The notes: generated from the sequence alone by a model not told the origin. 64,000 nt of DNA from Pseudomonadota bacterium (GCA_016719885.1 JADJYF010000026.1:186001-250000), one strand, 5' to 3'; positions 1 through 8,991 are shown, counted from the stretch's first letter. Numbers and translations are program-made.

Positions 1-1
1 G

Positions 2-868
2 CGCAACATCCTCTTGACCGAGGACCGCGAGGCCAAGATCACCGATTTCGGCGTGGCGGTCTCGCCCGGCATGCACAGCCACGGCTCGCCCCAGCATGCC
101 GGCTCGCCGCTCTACATGTCGCCCGAGCAGGTGCGGCGCGAAGCGCCGGTGTCCCAGAGCGACCTGTTCTCGCTGGGCGTAGTGGCCTACGAACTGCTGA
201 CCGGCAAGCATCCCTTCCATGGCGAAAACATCGACGCCATCGAGTACCGCATCCAGAACACCACGCCCTTGCCGCTGCGCGAGCTGCGCGGCGACGTGCC
301 GCAGATCTACCAGCGCATCATCGACAAGGCCTTGTCCAAGCGTGCGCGCAACCGCTACAAGTCGGGCCTGGACATGGCCGGCGACATCGCCCTGGTGTTC
401 GATTTCCTCAAGCAGCCGGCCTTTCGCCTGACCCAGCAGGAGAAATATCACCAGATCGAGAACCTGCATTTCTTTCGCGACTTCCACGACAGCGACCTGT
501 GGGAGCTGATAAATGCCGCCGAGTGGGTGCGCTTGAGCCAGGACAGCGAGATACTGCAGGAAGGCCAGGCCGAGACCGCGTTTTACGTGCTGGTCAGCGG
601 TGAGGTGGTGGTGCGCAAGAGCGGCCGCGAAATCGTGCGCTTGTATCCCGGAGATTGCTTCGGCGAGATGGGCCTGGTGTCGCGCCGGCCACGCACCGCG
701 AGTATCGTGGCGGTGACCGATATCACGGTCATGAAACTGCGCGACGTGGTCATCGACCGCACCTCGATCAATTGTCAGCTCAAGTTCCAGCGCCGCTTCC
801 TGACCGCGCTGATCGAACGCCTGGAGCACGCGACGGAGCGCATCGCGACGGTCGGCGACACACCCTGA
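2..868 (+). CDS. Ser/Thr protein kinase fused to cyclic-nucleotide-binding domain (5' end outside window)
   Basis: The gene enters the window in mid-kinase, with the reading frame open from base 2. The first visible residues are the end of the catalytic loop (RNILL), followed by the metal-binding DFG at visible residues 15-17 and an APE-equivalent SPEQ near residue 41, so this is a Hanks-type kinase C-lobe. The last third, about visible residues 165-280, is a cNMP-binding beta-barrel with SGEVVV and a phosphate-binding-cassette-like FGEMGL followed by PRTAS. It probably phosphorylates proteins on Ser/Thr in response to a nucleotide or other ligand. The N-lobe, ATP-binding Lys and HRD cannot be seen. 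A secretion-type ATPase follows after 41 bases, suggesting co-transcription. Confidence 0.9.
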   Translation, partial: RNILLTEDREAKITDFGVAVSPGMHSHGSPQHAGSPLYMSPEQVRREAPVSQSDLFSLGVVAYELLTGKHPFHGENIDAIEYRIQNTTPLPLRELRGDVPQIYQRIIDKALSKRARNRYKSGLDMAGDIALVFDFLKQPAFRLTQQEKYHQIENLHFFRDFHDSDLWELINAAEWVRLSQDSEILQEGQAETAFYVLVSGEVVVRKSGREIVRLYPGDCFGEMGLVSRRPRTASIVAVTDITVMKLRDVVIDRTSINCQLKFQRRFLTALIERLEHATERIATVGDTP

Positions 869-909
869 GCGCCGCGCCGGCCTCAATCGACACAGCCCTG
901 CGAGGTTCC

Positions 910-2691
910 ATGGCGACCCGTCTCGAAACCCCTGGCACACGCGCTGCCATCACCCTGGACCTGACCATCCGCCTGTTGCAGGACCAGGGCGCGTTGAGCG
1001 CGGCCCAGGCGCAGCAGGTCAAGAAATCCGTCAATCTCGACGACACCCGCCATCCGTTCGTGCAACTGGCCGATCTCGGCCTGCGCGCGACCGGCGCCAA
1101 CCGCGATCCGCTGACCCTGGAAAACATCACGCGGCTGGTGGCGGGCGCCTGCCACATGGATTACTTCCGCATCGATCCGCTCAAAATCAACGTCGAGGCG
1201 GTGACGGCGCTGGTGTCGCAGGCCTATGCCACGCGTTTCCAGTTCCTGCCGGTGCTGGTCAACGAGCAGGAAGTGACCATCGCCACCGGCGAGCCCTTCG
1301 CCAACGAATGGGAGCCGGAAATCGCGCGCGTCCTCAAGCGCAAGATCACGCGCGTGCTGGCCAACCCGCGCGACGTCGAGCGCTACCTGCGCGAGTTCTA
1401 CGGCGTCAGCCGTTCGATTTCCGGCGCGACCAGCAAGAGCAGCCTCACCGCCCGCAGCCTGGTCAACAATTTCGAGCAGTTGACCGAGCTCGGCTCGGTC
1501 GGCGAACCCGACGCCAACGACCGACACATCGTGCACCTGGTGGATTGGTTGCTGCAGTACGCTTTCGAGCAGCGCGCCAGCGACATCCACATCGAGCCGC
1601 GCCGCGAGCAGAGCAACATCCGCTTTCGCATCGACGGCGTGCTGCACCTCATCCACCAACTGCCGACGGCCGTGATCAGCGCCATCATCAGCCGCGTCAA
1701 GTCGCTGGGCCGCATGGACGTCGCCGACAAGCGTCGCCCGCAGGACGGCCGCGTGCGCACCAAGGTTCCGAACGGCCAGGAAGTCGAGTTGCGCCTTTCG
1801 ACCATGCCGACCACCTTCGGCGAAAAGCTGGTGATGCGCATCTTCGATCCGGAAAAGCTCGCCCAGCCGTTCGAGCAATTGGGGTTCACGCCGCACGACC
1901 TTGGCCTGTGGAACGACATCGTCGGGCAACCCCATGGCGTGATGCTGGTGACCGGCCCGACCGGCTCGGGCAAGACCACCACGCTGTACTCCGCGCTCAA
2001 GCGACTCGCGCGTCCCGAGATCAACGTCTGCACCATCGAAGACCCGATTGAAATGGTCGAGCCGCAGTTCAACCAGATGCAGGTGCAGGCGGCCCTCGAC
2101 ATCGACTTTGCGTCCGGCGTGCGCACCCTGCTGCGCCAGGACCCGGACATCATCATGGTCGGCGAGGTGCGCGATCGTGAAACCGCCGACGTCGCCATCC
2201 AGGCGGCGTTGACCGGTCACCTGGTGCTGTCGACCTTGCATACCAATGACGCGCCGTCGGCGGTCACGCGCCTCATGGACATCGGTGTGCAGCCCTTCCT
2301 GATCAGCGCCACGCTGCTGGGCGTGGTCGCGCAACGTTTGATCCGCACGCTGTGCCCGTTGTGCAAGCGCCCCGGCACCATGCTGCCCGACGCCTGGCAT
2401 GCGCTGGTGGCGCCGCATCGTATCGCCGTCCCCGCCACCGTCATGGGCCCGCAGGGTTGCGACGAATGCCGTCACACCGGCTACCGCGGGCGCGCCGGCA
2501 TCTACGAAATCATGCGCCTGACGGAAAGCCTGAGCGGCCTGATCAAGTCCGAGATGCAGACCCAGCAATTGCGCCAGGCCGCGCTCAAGACCGGCATGCG
2601 GCCACTGCGCCTGGCGGGCGCGATCAAGATTGCCGAGGGCTTGAGCACGCTCGAGGAAGTATTGAGCGTGGTGCCCGCACCGGAGCGCTGA
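910..2691 (+). CDS. GspE/PilB-family type II secretion / type IV pilus assembly ATPase
   Basis: A 593-residue hexameric traffic ATPase that would power pilus or pseudopilus assembly from the cytoplasmic face. Visible are an N-terminal GspE-N-like region, Walker A GPTGSGKTTT at about 349-358, Walker B with Asp box DPDIIMVGEVRD near 411-422, a His box around STLHTND, and the paired CPLC and CDEC zinc motif near 481-521. ATG 910 is chosen because the region upstream in frame lies over the kinase gene. No other pilus or secretion gene is nearby, so the machine it serves is unknown. PilB and GspE cannot be separated from sequence alone. Confidence 0.9.
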   Translation: MATRLETPGTRAAITLDLTIRLLQDQGALSAAQAQQVKKSVNLDDTRHPFVQLADLGLRATGANRDPLTLENITRLVAGACHMDYFRIDPLKINVEAVTALVSQAYATRFQFLPVLVNEQEVTIATGEPFANEWEPEIARVLKRKITRVLANPRDVERYLREFYGVSRSISGATSKSSLTARSLVNNFEQLTELGSVGEPDANDRHIVHLVDWLLQYAFEQRASDIHIEPRREQSNIRFRIDGVLHLIHQLPTAVISAIISRVKSLGRMDVADKRRPQDGRVRTKVPNGQEVELRLSTMPTTFGEKLVMRIFDPEKLAQPFEQLGFTPHDLGLWNDIVGQPHGVMLVTGPTGSGKTTTLYSALKRLARPEINVCTIEDPIEMVEPQFNQMQVQAALDIDFASGVRTLLRQDPDIIMVGEVRDRETADVAIQAALTGHLVLSTLHTNDAPSAVTRLMDIGVQPFLISATLLGVVAQRLIRTLCPLCKRPGTMLPDAWHALVAPHRIAVPATVMGPQGCDECRHTGYRGRAGIYEIMRLTESLSGLIKSEMQTQQLRQAALKTGMRPLRLAGAIKIAEGLSTLEEVLSVVPAPER

Positions 2692-2700
2692 GCCGCGCGT

Positions 2701-3597
2701 TCAGCCGCGCGGGTGATGCTCGGCGTGCAAGGCCTTCAGCCGTTCGGCCGCCACGTAGGTATAGATCTGGGTGGTCGAGATATCGCTGTGGCCGAGCAGC
2801 ATCTGCACCACGCGGAGATCCGCGCCATGGTTGAGCAGGTGGGTGGCGAAGGCATGACGCAGGGTGTGGGGTGACAGCGCCGCCTGGATGCCGGCCTGCA
2901 ATGCGTAGCGCTTCACCAGGTACCAGAAAGCCTGGCGGCTCATGGCGGCGCCACGCTGGGTCGGAAACAGGGCATTGCTTGGCCGTCCGCGACACAGCGC
3001 GCCGCGCGCCTCCTGCACAAAACGTTGCAGCCAATCCAGCGCTTCCTCGCCGAGCGGCACCAGGCGTTCCTTGGCGCCCTTGCCGGTCACACGCACCACG
3101 CCCTGGCGGGTGTTGACCTGCGCGACTTCCAATGTCACCAGTTCGCTGACGCGTAAGCCGGTGGCATACAGCAATTCCAGCATCGCGCGGTCGCGCAGCC
3201 CGAGATCGGTGTCGACATCGGGCGCGGCCAGCAGCGCTTCGACGTCCGCTTCGCTGAGGCTCTTGGGCAGTGAACGCCCGAGCCTGGGCGCGCTGAGACG
3301 CACCGTCGGATCGGCACTCAACACCGCTTCGCGCACTTGGAACTGGTAGTAGCGGCGCATGCTGGACAGGCGCCGGGCCTTGGTGCGCGCGCTGAGTTTG
3401 TCAGCCTGGCCGAGGAAATCGAACAGGTCCGCCTCCCCGGCGCCGTCGAGCGTGAGGCCACGCCGCGCGAGGAAGGCGGCCAAGGTGGCGAGATCGCTCC
3501 GGTAAGCCGCGATCGAATGCGGGCTCAAACCGTACTCCACCCACAGGTGGTCGAGAAACCGCGACAGGGGATCGCTGGTCTTCAAGCGCAGGCTCAA
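2701..3597 (-). CDS. xerD: Site-specific tyrosine recombinase XerD
   Basis: A 298-residue recombinase that, with XerC, resolves chromosome dimers at dif. It has the SAM-like N-terminal DNA-binding domain (about 1-95) and a full catalytic set: R149 in ATGLRVSEL, K173 in GKGAKE, H244 and R247 in HTLRHAF, H270 in LLGHSD, and the nucleophile Y279 in IYTYV. Length matches XerD. The stop is 10 bases from the end of the convergent secretion ATPase. XerC is very similar, but HGADLRVVQ and the overall pattern fit XerD better. No dif site is visible beside it. Confidence 0.93.
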   Translation of the reverse strand: MSLRLKTSDPLSRFLDHLWVEYGLSPHSIAAYRSDLATLAAFLARRGLTLDGAGEADLFDFLGQADKLSARTKARRLSSMRRYYQFQVREAVLSADPTVRLSAPRLGRSLPKSLSEADVEALLAAPDVDTDLGLRDRAMLELLYATGLRVSELVTLEVAQVNTRQGVVRVTGKGAKERLVPLGEEALDWLQRFVQEARGALCRGRPSNALFPTQRGAAMSRQAFWYLVKRYALQAGIQAALSPHTLRHAFATHLLNHGADLRVVQMLLGHSDISTTQIYTYVAAERLKALHAEHHPRG

Positions 3598-3723
3598 TCG
3601 TTTACTCTATGCGGCGACACGCGGTCACCATAGCAGAGCCATGCCGGGGCCCGCCATGGCGCGGCGCGATGCGCGGCGCCGCATGCGACGTGTCGTTCCA
3701 CGCGCCGACAGAGGATCACCCAC

Positions 3724-4083
3724 ATGCTTGAATCATGGTTCAGTTCGTCCGGTTCCGCCTTGACGGCGGTGGAACGCAGCCCCGAGGAGCAACGGCAAGT
3801 CGATCTGCAAACCGCGGATCTCGCGCTCTATCACTACGACTCGTGCATGTTCTGCGCGCGCGTACGCAAGGCTATCGCCAGCTTGAATCTCAAAATCGAA
3901 TTGCGCGACGTCTTGCGTGACGCCGGACATCGACGCGAACTGGAACAAGGTGGCGGTCGTTCGACCGTGCCCTGTCTGCGTATCGGTCTCGGCAAGGATG
4001 GGAAATGGATGTATGAATCGGCCGACATCATCGCCTACCTGGCGAAGCGCTTCGGCAAGGAGCAGGGGGCGGCGACTTCATGA
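3724..4083 (+). CDS. Glutaredoxin / GST N-terminal-like thioredoxin-fold protein
   Basis: A 119-residue protein with one thioredoxin fold after a ~30-residue N-terminal extension. The active site is C41-M-F-C44, a dithiol motif, and TVP at 81-83 supplies the cis-proline that binds glutathione. The closing helix ESADIIAYLAKRF resembles the glutathione S-transferase N domain. It most likely reduces disulfides or glutathionylated proteins in the cytoplasm. GAGGATC lies before ATG 3724. It is convergent with rplS and has no obvious operon partner. The substrate cannot be told from sequence. Confidence 0.85.
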   Translation: MLESWFSSSGSALTAVERSPEEQRQVDLQTADLALYHYDSCMFCARVRKAIASLNLKIELRDVLRDAGHRRELEQGGGRSTVPCLRIGLGKDGKWMYESADIIAYLAKRFGKEQGAATS

Positions 4084-4109
4084 GCCGCGCACCCCGGAGA
4101 CGGCTTCCC

Positions 4110-4469
4110 TCAGTCGGCGCGTGAGGTGATCTTTTCCTTGATGCGGGCAGCCTTGCCGCGCAGGTCGCGCATGTAATAGAGCTTGGCGCGACGCACGTCG
4201 CCGCGGCGCTTCACTTCGATGTCGGAAATGATCGGGCTGTAAGTCTGGAACACGCGCTCCACACCTTCGCCGTGGGAGATCTTGCGCACCGTGAAGGCCG
4301 AGTTCAGTCCGCGGTTGCGCTTGGCGATCACCACGCCCTCAAAGGCCTGCAGACGCTCGCGATTGCCTTCCTTGACCTTCACCTGTACCACCACCGTATC
4401 GCCAGGCGCGAAACTGGGTACCTTGCGTTGCATTTGTTCGGATTCGAGTTGCTCGATGATATTCGCCAT
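4110..4469 (-). CDS. rplS: 50S ribosomal protein L19
   Basis: A 119-residue L19, a large-subunit protein at the 30S/50S interface. Family signatures are MANIIEQLE at the start, FAPGDTVVVQVKVKEG, and the C-terminal RRAKLYYMRDLRGKAARIKE. It is the last gene of rpsP-rimM-trmD-rplS, 73 bases beyond trmD, the classic bacterial order. No strong terminator is visible between it and the convergent glutaredoxin-like gene. Confidence 0.97.
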   Translation of the reverse strand: MANIIEQLESEQMQRKVPSFAPGDTVVVQVKVKEGNRERLQAFEGVVIAKRNRGLNSAFTVRKISHGEGVERVFQTYSPIISDIEVKRRGDVRRAKLYYMRDLRGKAARIKEKITSRAD

Positions 4470-4542
4470 GACTAATACTCTAGGGGATGATGCGAGCGCG
4501 CGATTCTACATCAAGTCTTAAGGCCATTTCACCCTAAAATCT

Positions 4543-5295
4543 TCAATCACCTGAAGATTCTTCCAGGTCGCGGCGATAGGCATCGAGCAGCGCCTGGTCG
4601 GCACCGCCGAGTCCGGCGGCCGGCAACAGGTCGGGGCGCCGCTGCCAGGTGCGACCGATGCGTTGCTGGCGGCGCCAGGCGTCGATGGCCGCATGGTGAC
4701 CGCTGAGCAGCACCGACGGCACGGCCTGACCGTCCAGGACCTCGGGGCGCGTGTAATGCGGGTGGTCGAGCCAGGCGTCACTGAAGGAGTCTTGCTGTGC
4801 CGAGCGTTCGTCGCCGAGAGCATCGGGCAAGGTGCGCACGATGGCATCGATCATGAGCATGGCCGGCACCTCGCCGCCGCTCAGGACGAAATCGCCGACC
4901 GACCACTCCTCGTCGATGTCGCGCTCGAGCAGCCGCTCGTCGACCCCTTCGTAACGGCCTGCCACCAGGACCAGGTGCGGACAGTCCGCCAGCCGCGCGA
5001 CCTCACGCTGTTGAAAACGGCGACCCTGGGGCGACAGGTAGATGACCCGCGCCGCGCCAGCCGCCTCGCGCGCGGCGCTGATGGCGGCGCGCAGGGGCGC
5101 GGCCATCATCACCATGCCGGGTCCGCCGCCATAGGGGGTGTCGTCGACCGTGGCGCGTCGATCGTGGGTGTAGGTACGGGGATTGACCGTTTCGATGGCG
5201 ACCAGCCCACGTTGCCGGCAGCGGCCGACGATGCCGGTGTCGCGGAACGCGTGCAGCAATTCGGGAAACAGCGTGATGACGGTGTAGCGGTTCAC
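4543..5295 (-). CDS. trmD: tRNA (guanine-N1)-methyltransferase TrmD
   Basis: A 250-residue trefoil-knot (SPOUT) enzyme that makes m1G37 in tRNAs reading CNN codons, preventing +1 frameshifts. The start MNRYTVITLFPELL, YGGGPGMVM near residue 57, the SAM-binding knot LVLVAGRYEGVDERL, and DFVLSGGE are all present. It begins 3 bases after rimM stops, so translation is probably coupled. Confidence 0.97.
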   Translation of the reverse strand: MNRYTVITLFPELLHAFRDTGIVGRCRQRGLVAIETVNPRTYTHDRRATVDDTPYGGGPGMVMMAAPLRAAISAAREAAGAARVIYLSPQGRRFQQREVARLADCPHLVLVAGRYEGVDERLLERDIDEEWSVGDFVLSGGEVPAMLMIDAIVRTLPDALGDERSAQQDSFSDAWLDHPHYTRPEVLDGQAVPSVLLSGHHAAIDAWRRQQRIGRTWQRRPDLLPAAGLGGADQALLDAYRRDLEESSGD

Positions 5296-5298
5296 CGC

Positions 5299-5799
5299 TC
5301 AGTCGTCACTGTGCCAGTCCACTCGCATTTCGCCGCCCGGCACGTCGACGGCCAGCACGTACACATCGCGCACGAAAGGAATCAGGTATTCGCGCTCGCC
5401 TTCGATACGCAGCACGTCGTGGGCGCCAGTCTCCATGAGGCCGGTCACCGTACCCAAGGCCTGGCCCTCGCGATTGACGACCCTGAGCCCGATGAGGTCG
5501 GCCCAGTAATAATCGCCGTCGCTGCTCGGCCCCAACTGCTCGCGCGTGATGGCGACGTCGCGGCGCACCAGGCTCGCCGCCTGATCGCGGTCGTCGATGC
5601 CGGCAAGGTGCGCTATCACGCCGCCGTGATGACGCCGCGCCTCTTGCACCTCGTAGGCGCGCCATTGGCCGTCGCTCAACAGGTACCAGGGAGAATAATC
5701 GAGCAGGTTGTCGCGCGGCCGCGTATGCGAGAACACCTTGACCCAGCCGCGCGTGCCGAACAGGCCGTTGATGCGGCCGACGAGAATGAAATCAGTCAA
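5299..5799 (-). CDS. rimM: Ribosome maturation factor RimM
   Basis: A 166-residue 30S assembly factor that binds S19 and helps mature the 16S 3' domain. It starts with FILVGRINGLFGTRGWVKV, typical of the N-terminal barrel, and ends with the PRC-barrel half containing DVLRIEGEREYLIPFV. It lies between rpsP (92 bases upstream) and trmD (3-base gap). The length is typical. Confidence 0.96.
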   Translation of the reverse strand: MTDFILVGRINGLFGTRGWVKVFSHTRPRDNLLDYSPWYLLSDGQWRAYEVQEARRHHGGVIAHLAGIDDRDQAASLVRRDVAITREQLGPSSDGDYYWADLIGLRVVNREGQALGTVTGLMETGAHDVLRIEGEREYLIPFVRDVYVLAVDVPGGEMRVDWHSDD

Positions 5800-5891
5800 G
5801 GTACGGGGAACGAAGCGAATGGGCGGAGCGCGGCGCCGTCGAGACCCCGCGCCCGGCGAGCGCGGTCAGCCTCGAACGGGACGGACGTGAC

Positions 5892-6140
5892 TCAGGCCGC
5901 GACGGGATGGCTCTTGACCAGCGCCGTGACGCGATCCGAGGGCTGCGCACCGACCGACAGCCAGTACTCGTAACGCTCGCGATTGATACGAAAGCCTTCC
6001 TCGTTGGCGGTCGCCAGCGGATTGAAGTAGCCCACACGCTCGATATGACGACCATCGCGCTTGTTGCGACCGTCGGCGACGATGATGTGATAGAAGGGCC
6101 GCTTCTTGGCGCCACCACGGGATAAGCGAATCGTAACCAT
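5892..6140 (-). CDS. rpsP: 30S ribosomal protein S16
   Basis: An 82-residue S16. MVTIRLSRGGAKKRPFYHII is the family's N terminus, so ATG 6140 is the start rather than an in-frame codon 30 bases further upstream. NKRDGRHIERVGYFNP and the YEYWLSVGAQPSD region complete the match. It is the promoter-proximal gene of the rpsP operon. Its Shine-Dalgarno-like AGAGGA lies unusually far (~13 bases) from the ATG, behind a run of seven T, which may matter for its control. Confidence 0.97.
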   Translation of the reverse strand: MVTIRLSRGGAKKRPFYHIIVADGRNKRDGRHIERVGYFNPLATANEEGFRINRERYEYWLSVGAQPSDRVTALVKSHPVAA

Positions 6141-6464
6141 CTTTAAAAAAATCCTCTGACTTCGGTGCATCTAACAAGGCACCGACTTTTACCGAACACG
6201 CCCGGCGGTGCCTCCGGGTCGGGCGCGCATTCTAAGAGAAAAACCTACCGCGAAGAAAGACATATCGCCTCGCCTTCGCAACTTGCGTCGGTCCCGCCCT
6301 GCGCCGGCCACAACTCGTGGTTCTGCCAGGTATCGGTTCCAAGTTACTGAAAAGCCGAAAGCGGTCCGCATGACTTGAGGTTGATTCGAGCTTCGGCCGC
6401 CAGCTTTCGACGCGTACCGTCAACGATGAAGGCGGCGCTGCGGACGCCGCCTTCAAAGCCAAGC
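6141..6464 (-). promoter_or_regulatory. rpsP operon leader and upstream region
   Basis: This 324-base gap between pnp and rpsP has no convincing gene. Reading toward rpsP, a TAGAAT -10-like box lies at 6229-6234 with only a weak -35. The presumed leader contains GGCACC (6207-6212), GGTGCC (6178-6183) and GCACC (6164-6168). The middle segment can pair with either of the others, giving two mutually exclusive hairpins just before the S16 ribosome-binding region. The pnp 3' hairpin occupies the other end. The regulatory role is an inference. Confidence 0.4.
6429..6453 (-). terminator. Hairpin 12 bases downstream of pnp
   Basis: A perfect 9-bp stem, AAGGCGGCG/CGCCGCCTT, with a 7-base loop, directly after the pnp stop. 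There is no T-run after it, so it may act as a 3'-end stabiliser or an imperfect terminator rather than a classic intrinsic terminator. Confidence 0.55.
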
Positions 6465-8540
6465 TCAGACCGCCTTCATGCTGAGGCGGATGCGGCCCTG
6501 CTTGTCGACTTCCAACACCCGCACCTTGACCACGTCGCCCTCGGACAGCATGTCGCTGACGTTCTCGACGCGGTCGTTGGAGATCTGCGAGATGTGCACC
6601 AGGCCGTCCTTGCCCGGCAGGATGTTGACGAATGCGCCGAAGTCCATGAGCTTCTGCACGCGGCCTTCGTAGATCTCGCCCACTTCGACGTCGGCGGTGA
6701 TGGCCAGCACGCGCGCCTTGGCGGCTTGCCCCGCGGCATTGTCGACCGACGCGATCTTGACCGTGCCGTCATCATCGATGTCGATGGTGGCGCCGGTTTG
6801 CTCGGTGATCTGACGGATGGTCGAACCACCCTTGCCGATGACGTCGCGGATCTTGTCCGGCGGGATCTTGATGGTGATGATGCGCGGCGCGTAATCCGAC
6901 ATCTCGGTGCGCGCCGCCGGCAGCACCTTGTTCATTTCGCCGAGGATGTGCAGGCGGCCGGTCTTGGCCTGTGCCAGCGCCACTTCCATGATCTCGCTGG
7001 TGATGCCATCAATCTTGATGTCCATCTGCAGCGCGGTGATGCCGCCGGCGGTACCGGCAACCTTGAAATCCATGTCGCCCAGGTGGTCCTCGTCGCCGAG
7101 GATGTCCGACAGCACCACGAAACGGTCGCCTTCCTTGATGAGGCCCATGGCGATACCCGCCACCGGCGCCTTCAGCGGCACACCTGCATCCATCAGCGAC
7201 AGGCTGGTGCCGCACACCGAAGCCATCGAGCTCGAGCCATTGGACTCGGTGATTTCGGACACCACGCGGATCACGTAGGGGAAACTGCCCATGTCGGGCA
7301 TGACGCCGACGATGGCGCGCTTGGCCAAACGGCCATGACCGATCTCGCGGCGCTTGGGCGAACCGACGCGTCCGGTTTCGCCGACGCTGAAGGGCGGGAA
7401 GTTGTAATGAAGCATGAAAGGCTCACGACGCTCGCCTTCGATGGCGTCGATGATCTGGGAATCACGCTCGGTGCCGAGCGCCACCACCACCAGGGCCTGG
7501 GTCTCACCGCGAGTGAACAGCGCCGAACCATGGGTGCGCGGCAGCACGCCGGCTTCGATGGTGATGGCGCGGATGTCGTCCTTGGTGCGACCGTCGATAC
7601 GCGGGTTGCCGCTCAACGCGCTGTCGCGCACCACGTCGTATTCGAGGTCGCTGACCACCGCCGCGATCTGGCGGTCGGTCCACTTCGTGCCGTCGCCAAT
7701 CAGCGCCGCGACGATTTCGCCCTTCAAGGCCGACAGGCGATCGCGACGCTCCATCTTGTCGACGATGCTGTAGGCGCTGGCAAGCGCGCCGCGGTAACCG
7801 TTGGCCACCGCCTTCACGAGTTCTTCGTCATGGCTGGTAGCGGTCCACTGCCACGGCGTCGGCTTGACCTTGGCAGCCAGTTCCTTGATCGCGTCGATGG
7901 CGACCTGCATCTGGCGATGACCGAAGTTCACGGCGCCGAGCATCACTTCCTCGGACAGCACCTTGGCTTCCGATTCGACCATCAGCACCGACGTCGCGGT
8001 GCCGGCGACGACCAGGTCGAGCTGCGAGTCATCCAGTTGCTTGAAGCTCGGGTTGAGCAGGTATTGGCCATCCTTGTAACCAACGCGCGCCGCGCCGATG
8101 GGGCCCATGAACGGCAGGCCCGATACCGCGAGGGCCGCCGACGCGCCGATCATCGACGGGATATCGGGATCGACCGTCGGGTCCAGCGACATCACGGTCG
8201 CGATGATCTGCACTTCGCTGTTGTAACCGCTCGGAAACAGCGGACGGATGGGACGGTCGATGAGGCGTGAGGTCAGGGTTTCCTTTTCGGTCGGACGACC
8301 TTCGCGCTTGAAAAAACCGCCCGGGATCTTGCCGGCCGCGTAGGTGCGTTCCTGGTAATCCACCGTCAACGGAAAGAAATCGCGATTCGGATCGCTGGCC
8401 TTAGAACCGACCACCGTCGCGAGTACGACCGTGTCACCCATCGTGACCAACACCGCGCCCGTGGCCTGGCGCGCGATGCGCCCGGTTTCGAGCGTGACGG
8501 TCTGACTACCGTACTGAAAAGACACCGTTGTTGCCGACAT
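6465..8540 (-). CDS. pnp: Polyribonucleotide nucleotidyltransferase (PNPase)
   Basis: A 691-residue phosphorolytic 3'-5' exoribonuclease and degradosome component. Two RNase PH-like halves flank a helical domain. They are followed by a KH domain (IRDVIGKGGSTIRQI near 552) and an S1 domain (GEIYEGRVQKLMDFGAFV near 621). Signatures such as FFKREGRPTEKE and DMGSFPYVIRVVSEI are intact. It is the last gene of the nusA-infB operon, separated from rpsO by a strong hairpin, as in E. coli, where RNase III cleaves the leader for autoregulation. Whether that holds here is inference. Confidence 0.98.
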   Translation of the reverse strand: MSATTVSFQYGSQTVTLETGRIARQATGAVLVTMGDTVVLATVVGSKASDPNRDFFPLTVDYQERTYAAGKIPGGFFKREGRPTEKETLTSRLIDRPIRPLFPSGYNSEVQIIATVMSLDPTVDPDIPSMIGASAALAVSGLPFMGPIGAARVGYKDGQYLLNPSFKQLDDSQLDLVVAGTATSVLMVESEAKVLSEEVMLGAVNFGHRQMQVAIDAIKELAAKVKPTPWQWTATSHDEELVKAVANGYRGALASAYSIVDKMERRDRLSALKGEIVAALIGDGTKWTDRQIAAVVSDLEYDVVRDSALSGNPRIDGRTKDDIRAITIEAGVLPRTHGSALFTRGETQALVVVALGTERDSQIIDAIEGERREPFMLHYNFPPFSVGETGRVGSPKRREIGHGRLAKRAIVGVMPDMGSFPYVIRVVSEITESNGSSSMASVCGTSLSLMDAGVPLKAPVAGIAMGLIKEGDRFVVLSDILGDEDHLGDMDFKVAGTAGGITALQMDIKIDGITSEIMEVALAQAKTGRLHILGEMNKVLPAARTEMSDYAPRIITIKIPPDKIRDVIGKGGSTIRQITEQTGATIDIDDDGTVKIASVDNAAGQAAKARVLAITADVEVGEIYEGRVQKLMDFGAFVNILPGKDGLVHISQISNDRVENVSDMLSEGDVVKVRVLEVDKQGRIRLSMKAV

Positions 8541-8569
8541 AAACTTTTTACCTGCTCATTCAAAATGAA

Positions 8570-8593
8570 GAGCCGCTGACTTGGCAGCGGCTC
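8570..8593 (-). promoter_or_regulatory. rpsO-pnp intergenic hairpin
   Basis: A 9-bp perfect stem, GAGCCGCTG/CAGCGGCTC, with a 6-base loop, followed on the minus strand by TTCATTTTG. It sits between rpsO and pnp, where E. coli has the rpsO terminator and the RNase III-processed pnp leader. It probably attenuates read-through and/or is the processing site for pnp autocontrol. Confidence 0.65.
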
Positions 8594-8632
8594 GAAGACT
8601 GGAAACGCGATGACGGATGCTAAGACCCGCGG

Positions 8633-8902
8633 CTACTTGCGCAGTCCCAGTCGAGCAATGAGGCCACGATAACGTTCGGTATCGCTGCGCTTGAGATAGT
8701 CGAGCATTTTGCGGCGGCTGTTGACCATGCGCAGCAGCCCCTGGCGGGAGTGGTTGTCGTGCGTGTGGATCTTGAAGTGTTCGGAGAGATCGTTGATACG
8801 CGCTGACAGCAGCGCTATCTGCACTTCGGGCGATCCGGTGTCCGTTCCCGACAATTGATATTCACTGATGATCGCGCTCTTGTGCTCATTCGACAAAGAC
8901 AT
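8633..8902 (-). CDS. rpsO: 30S ribosomal protein S15
   Basis: An 89-residue S15 that binds the 16S central domain early in assembly. It has the family's GSPEVQIALLSARINDLSEH, the conserved HDNHSRQGLLRMV segment, and the terminal YRGLIARLGLRK. It lies between truB and pnp, with its own promoter-like sequence just upstream. Confidence 0.98.
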   Translation of the reverse strand: MSLSNEHKSAIISEYQLSGTDTGSPEVQIALLSARINDLSEHFKIHTHDNHSRQGLLRMVNSRRKMLDYLKRSDTERYRGLIARLGLRK

Positions 8903-8956
8903 CTACCAACTCCTACACCGCTACTCTAGTCATCTAATTGATTGAAATGGCCGCGT

Positions 8957-8986
8957 ATTCTAAACGCGGCGCAGCACAAGTCTCAA
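8957..8986 (-). promoter_or_regulatory. Sigma-70-type promoter before rpsO
   Basis: On the minus strand TTGAGA (8981-8986) and TAGAAT (8957-8962) are separated by 18 bases, immediately after the truB stop and about 50 bases before rpsO. E. coli also has an internal rpsO promoter here. The -10 overlaps a short CCGCGT/ACGCGG inverted repeat. Confidence 0.55.
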
Positions 8987-8991
8987 GGCGT

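Noticed and set aside
883..2568. Long open frame antisense to the secretion ATPase
   Set aside because: Its translation is Arg/His/Gly-rich with no domain, typical of GC-rich antisense frames; the opposite strand codes a clear ATPase.
6375..8270. 631-codon open frame on the plus strand opposite pnp
   Set aside because: Shadow of pnp; no start signal and His/Asp-rich composition produced by codon bias.
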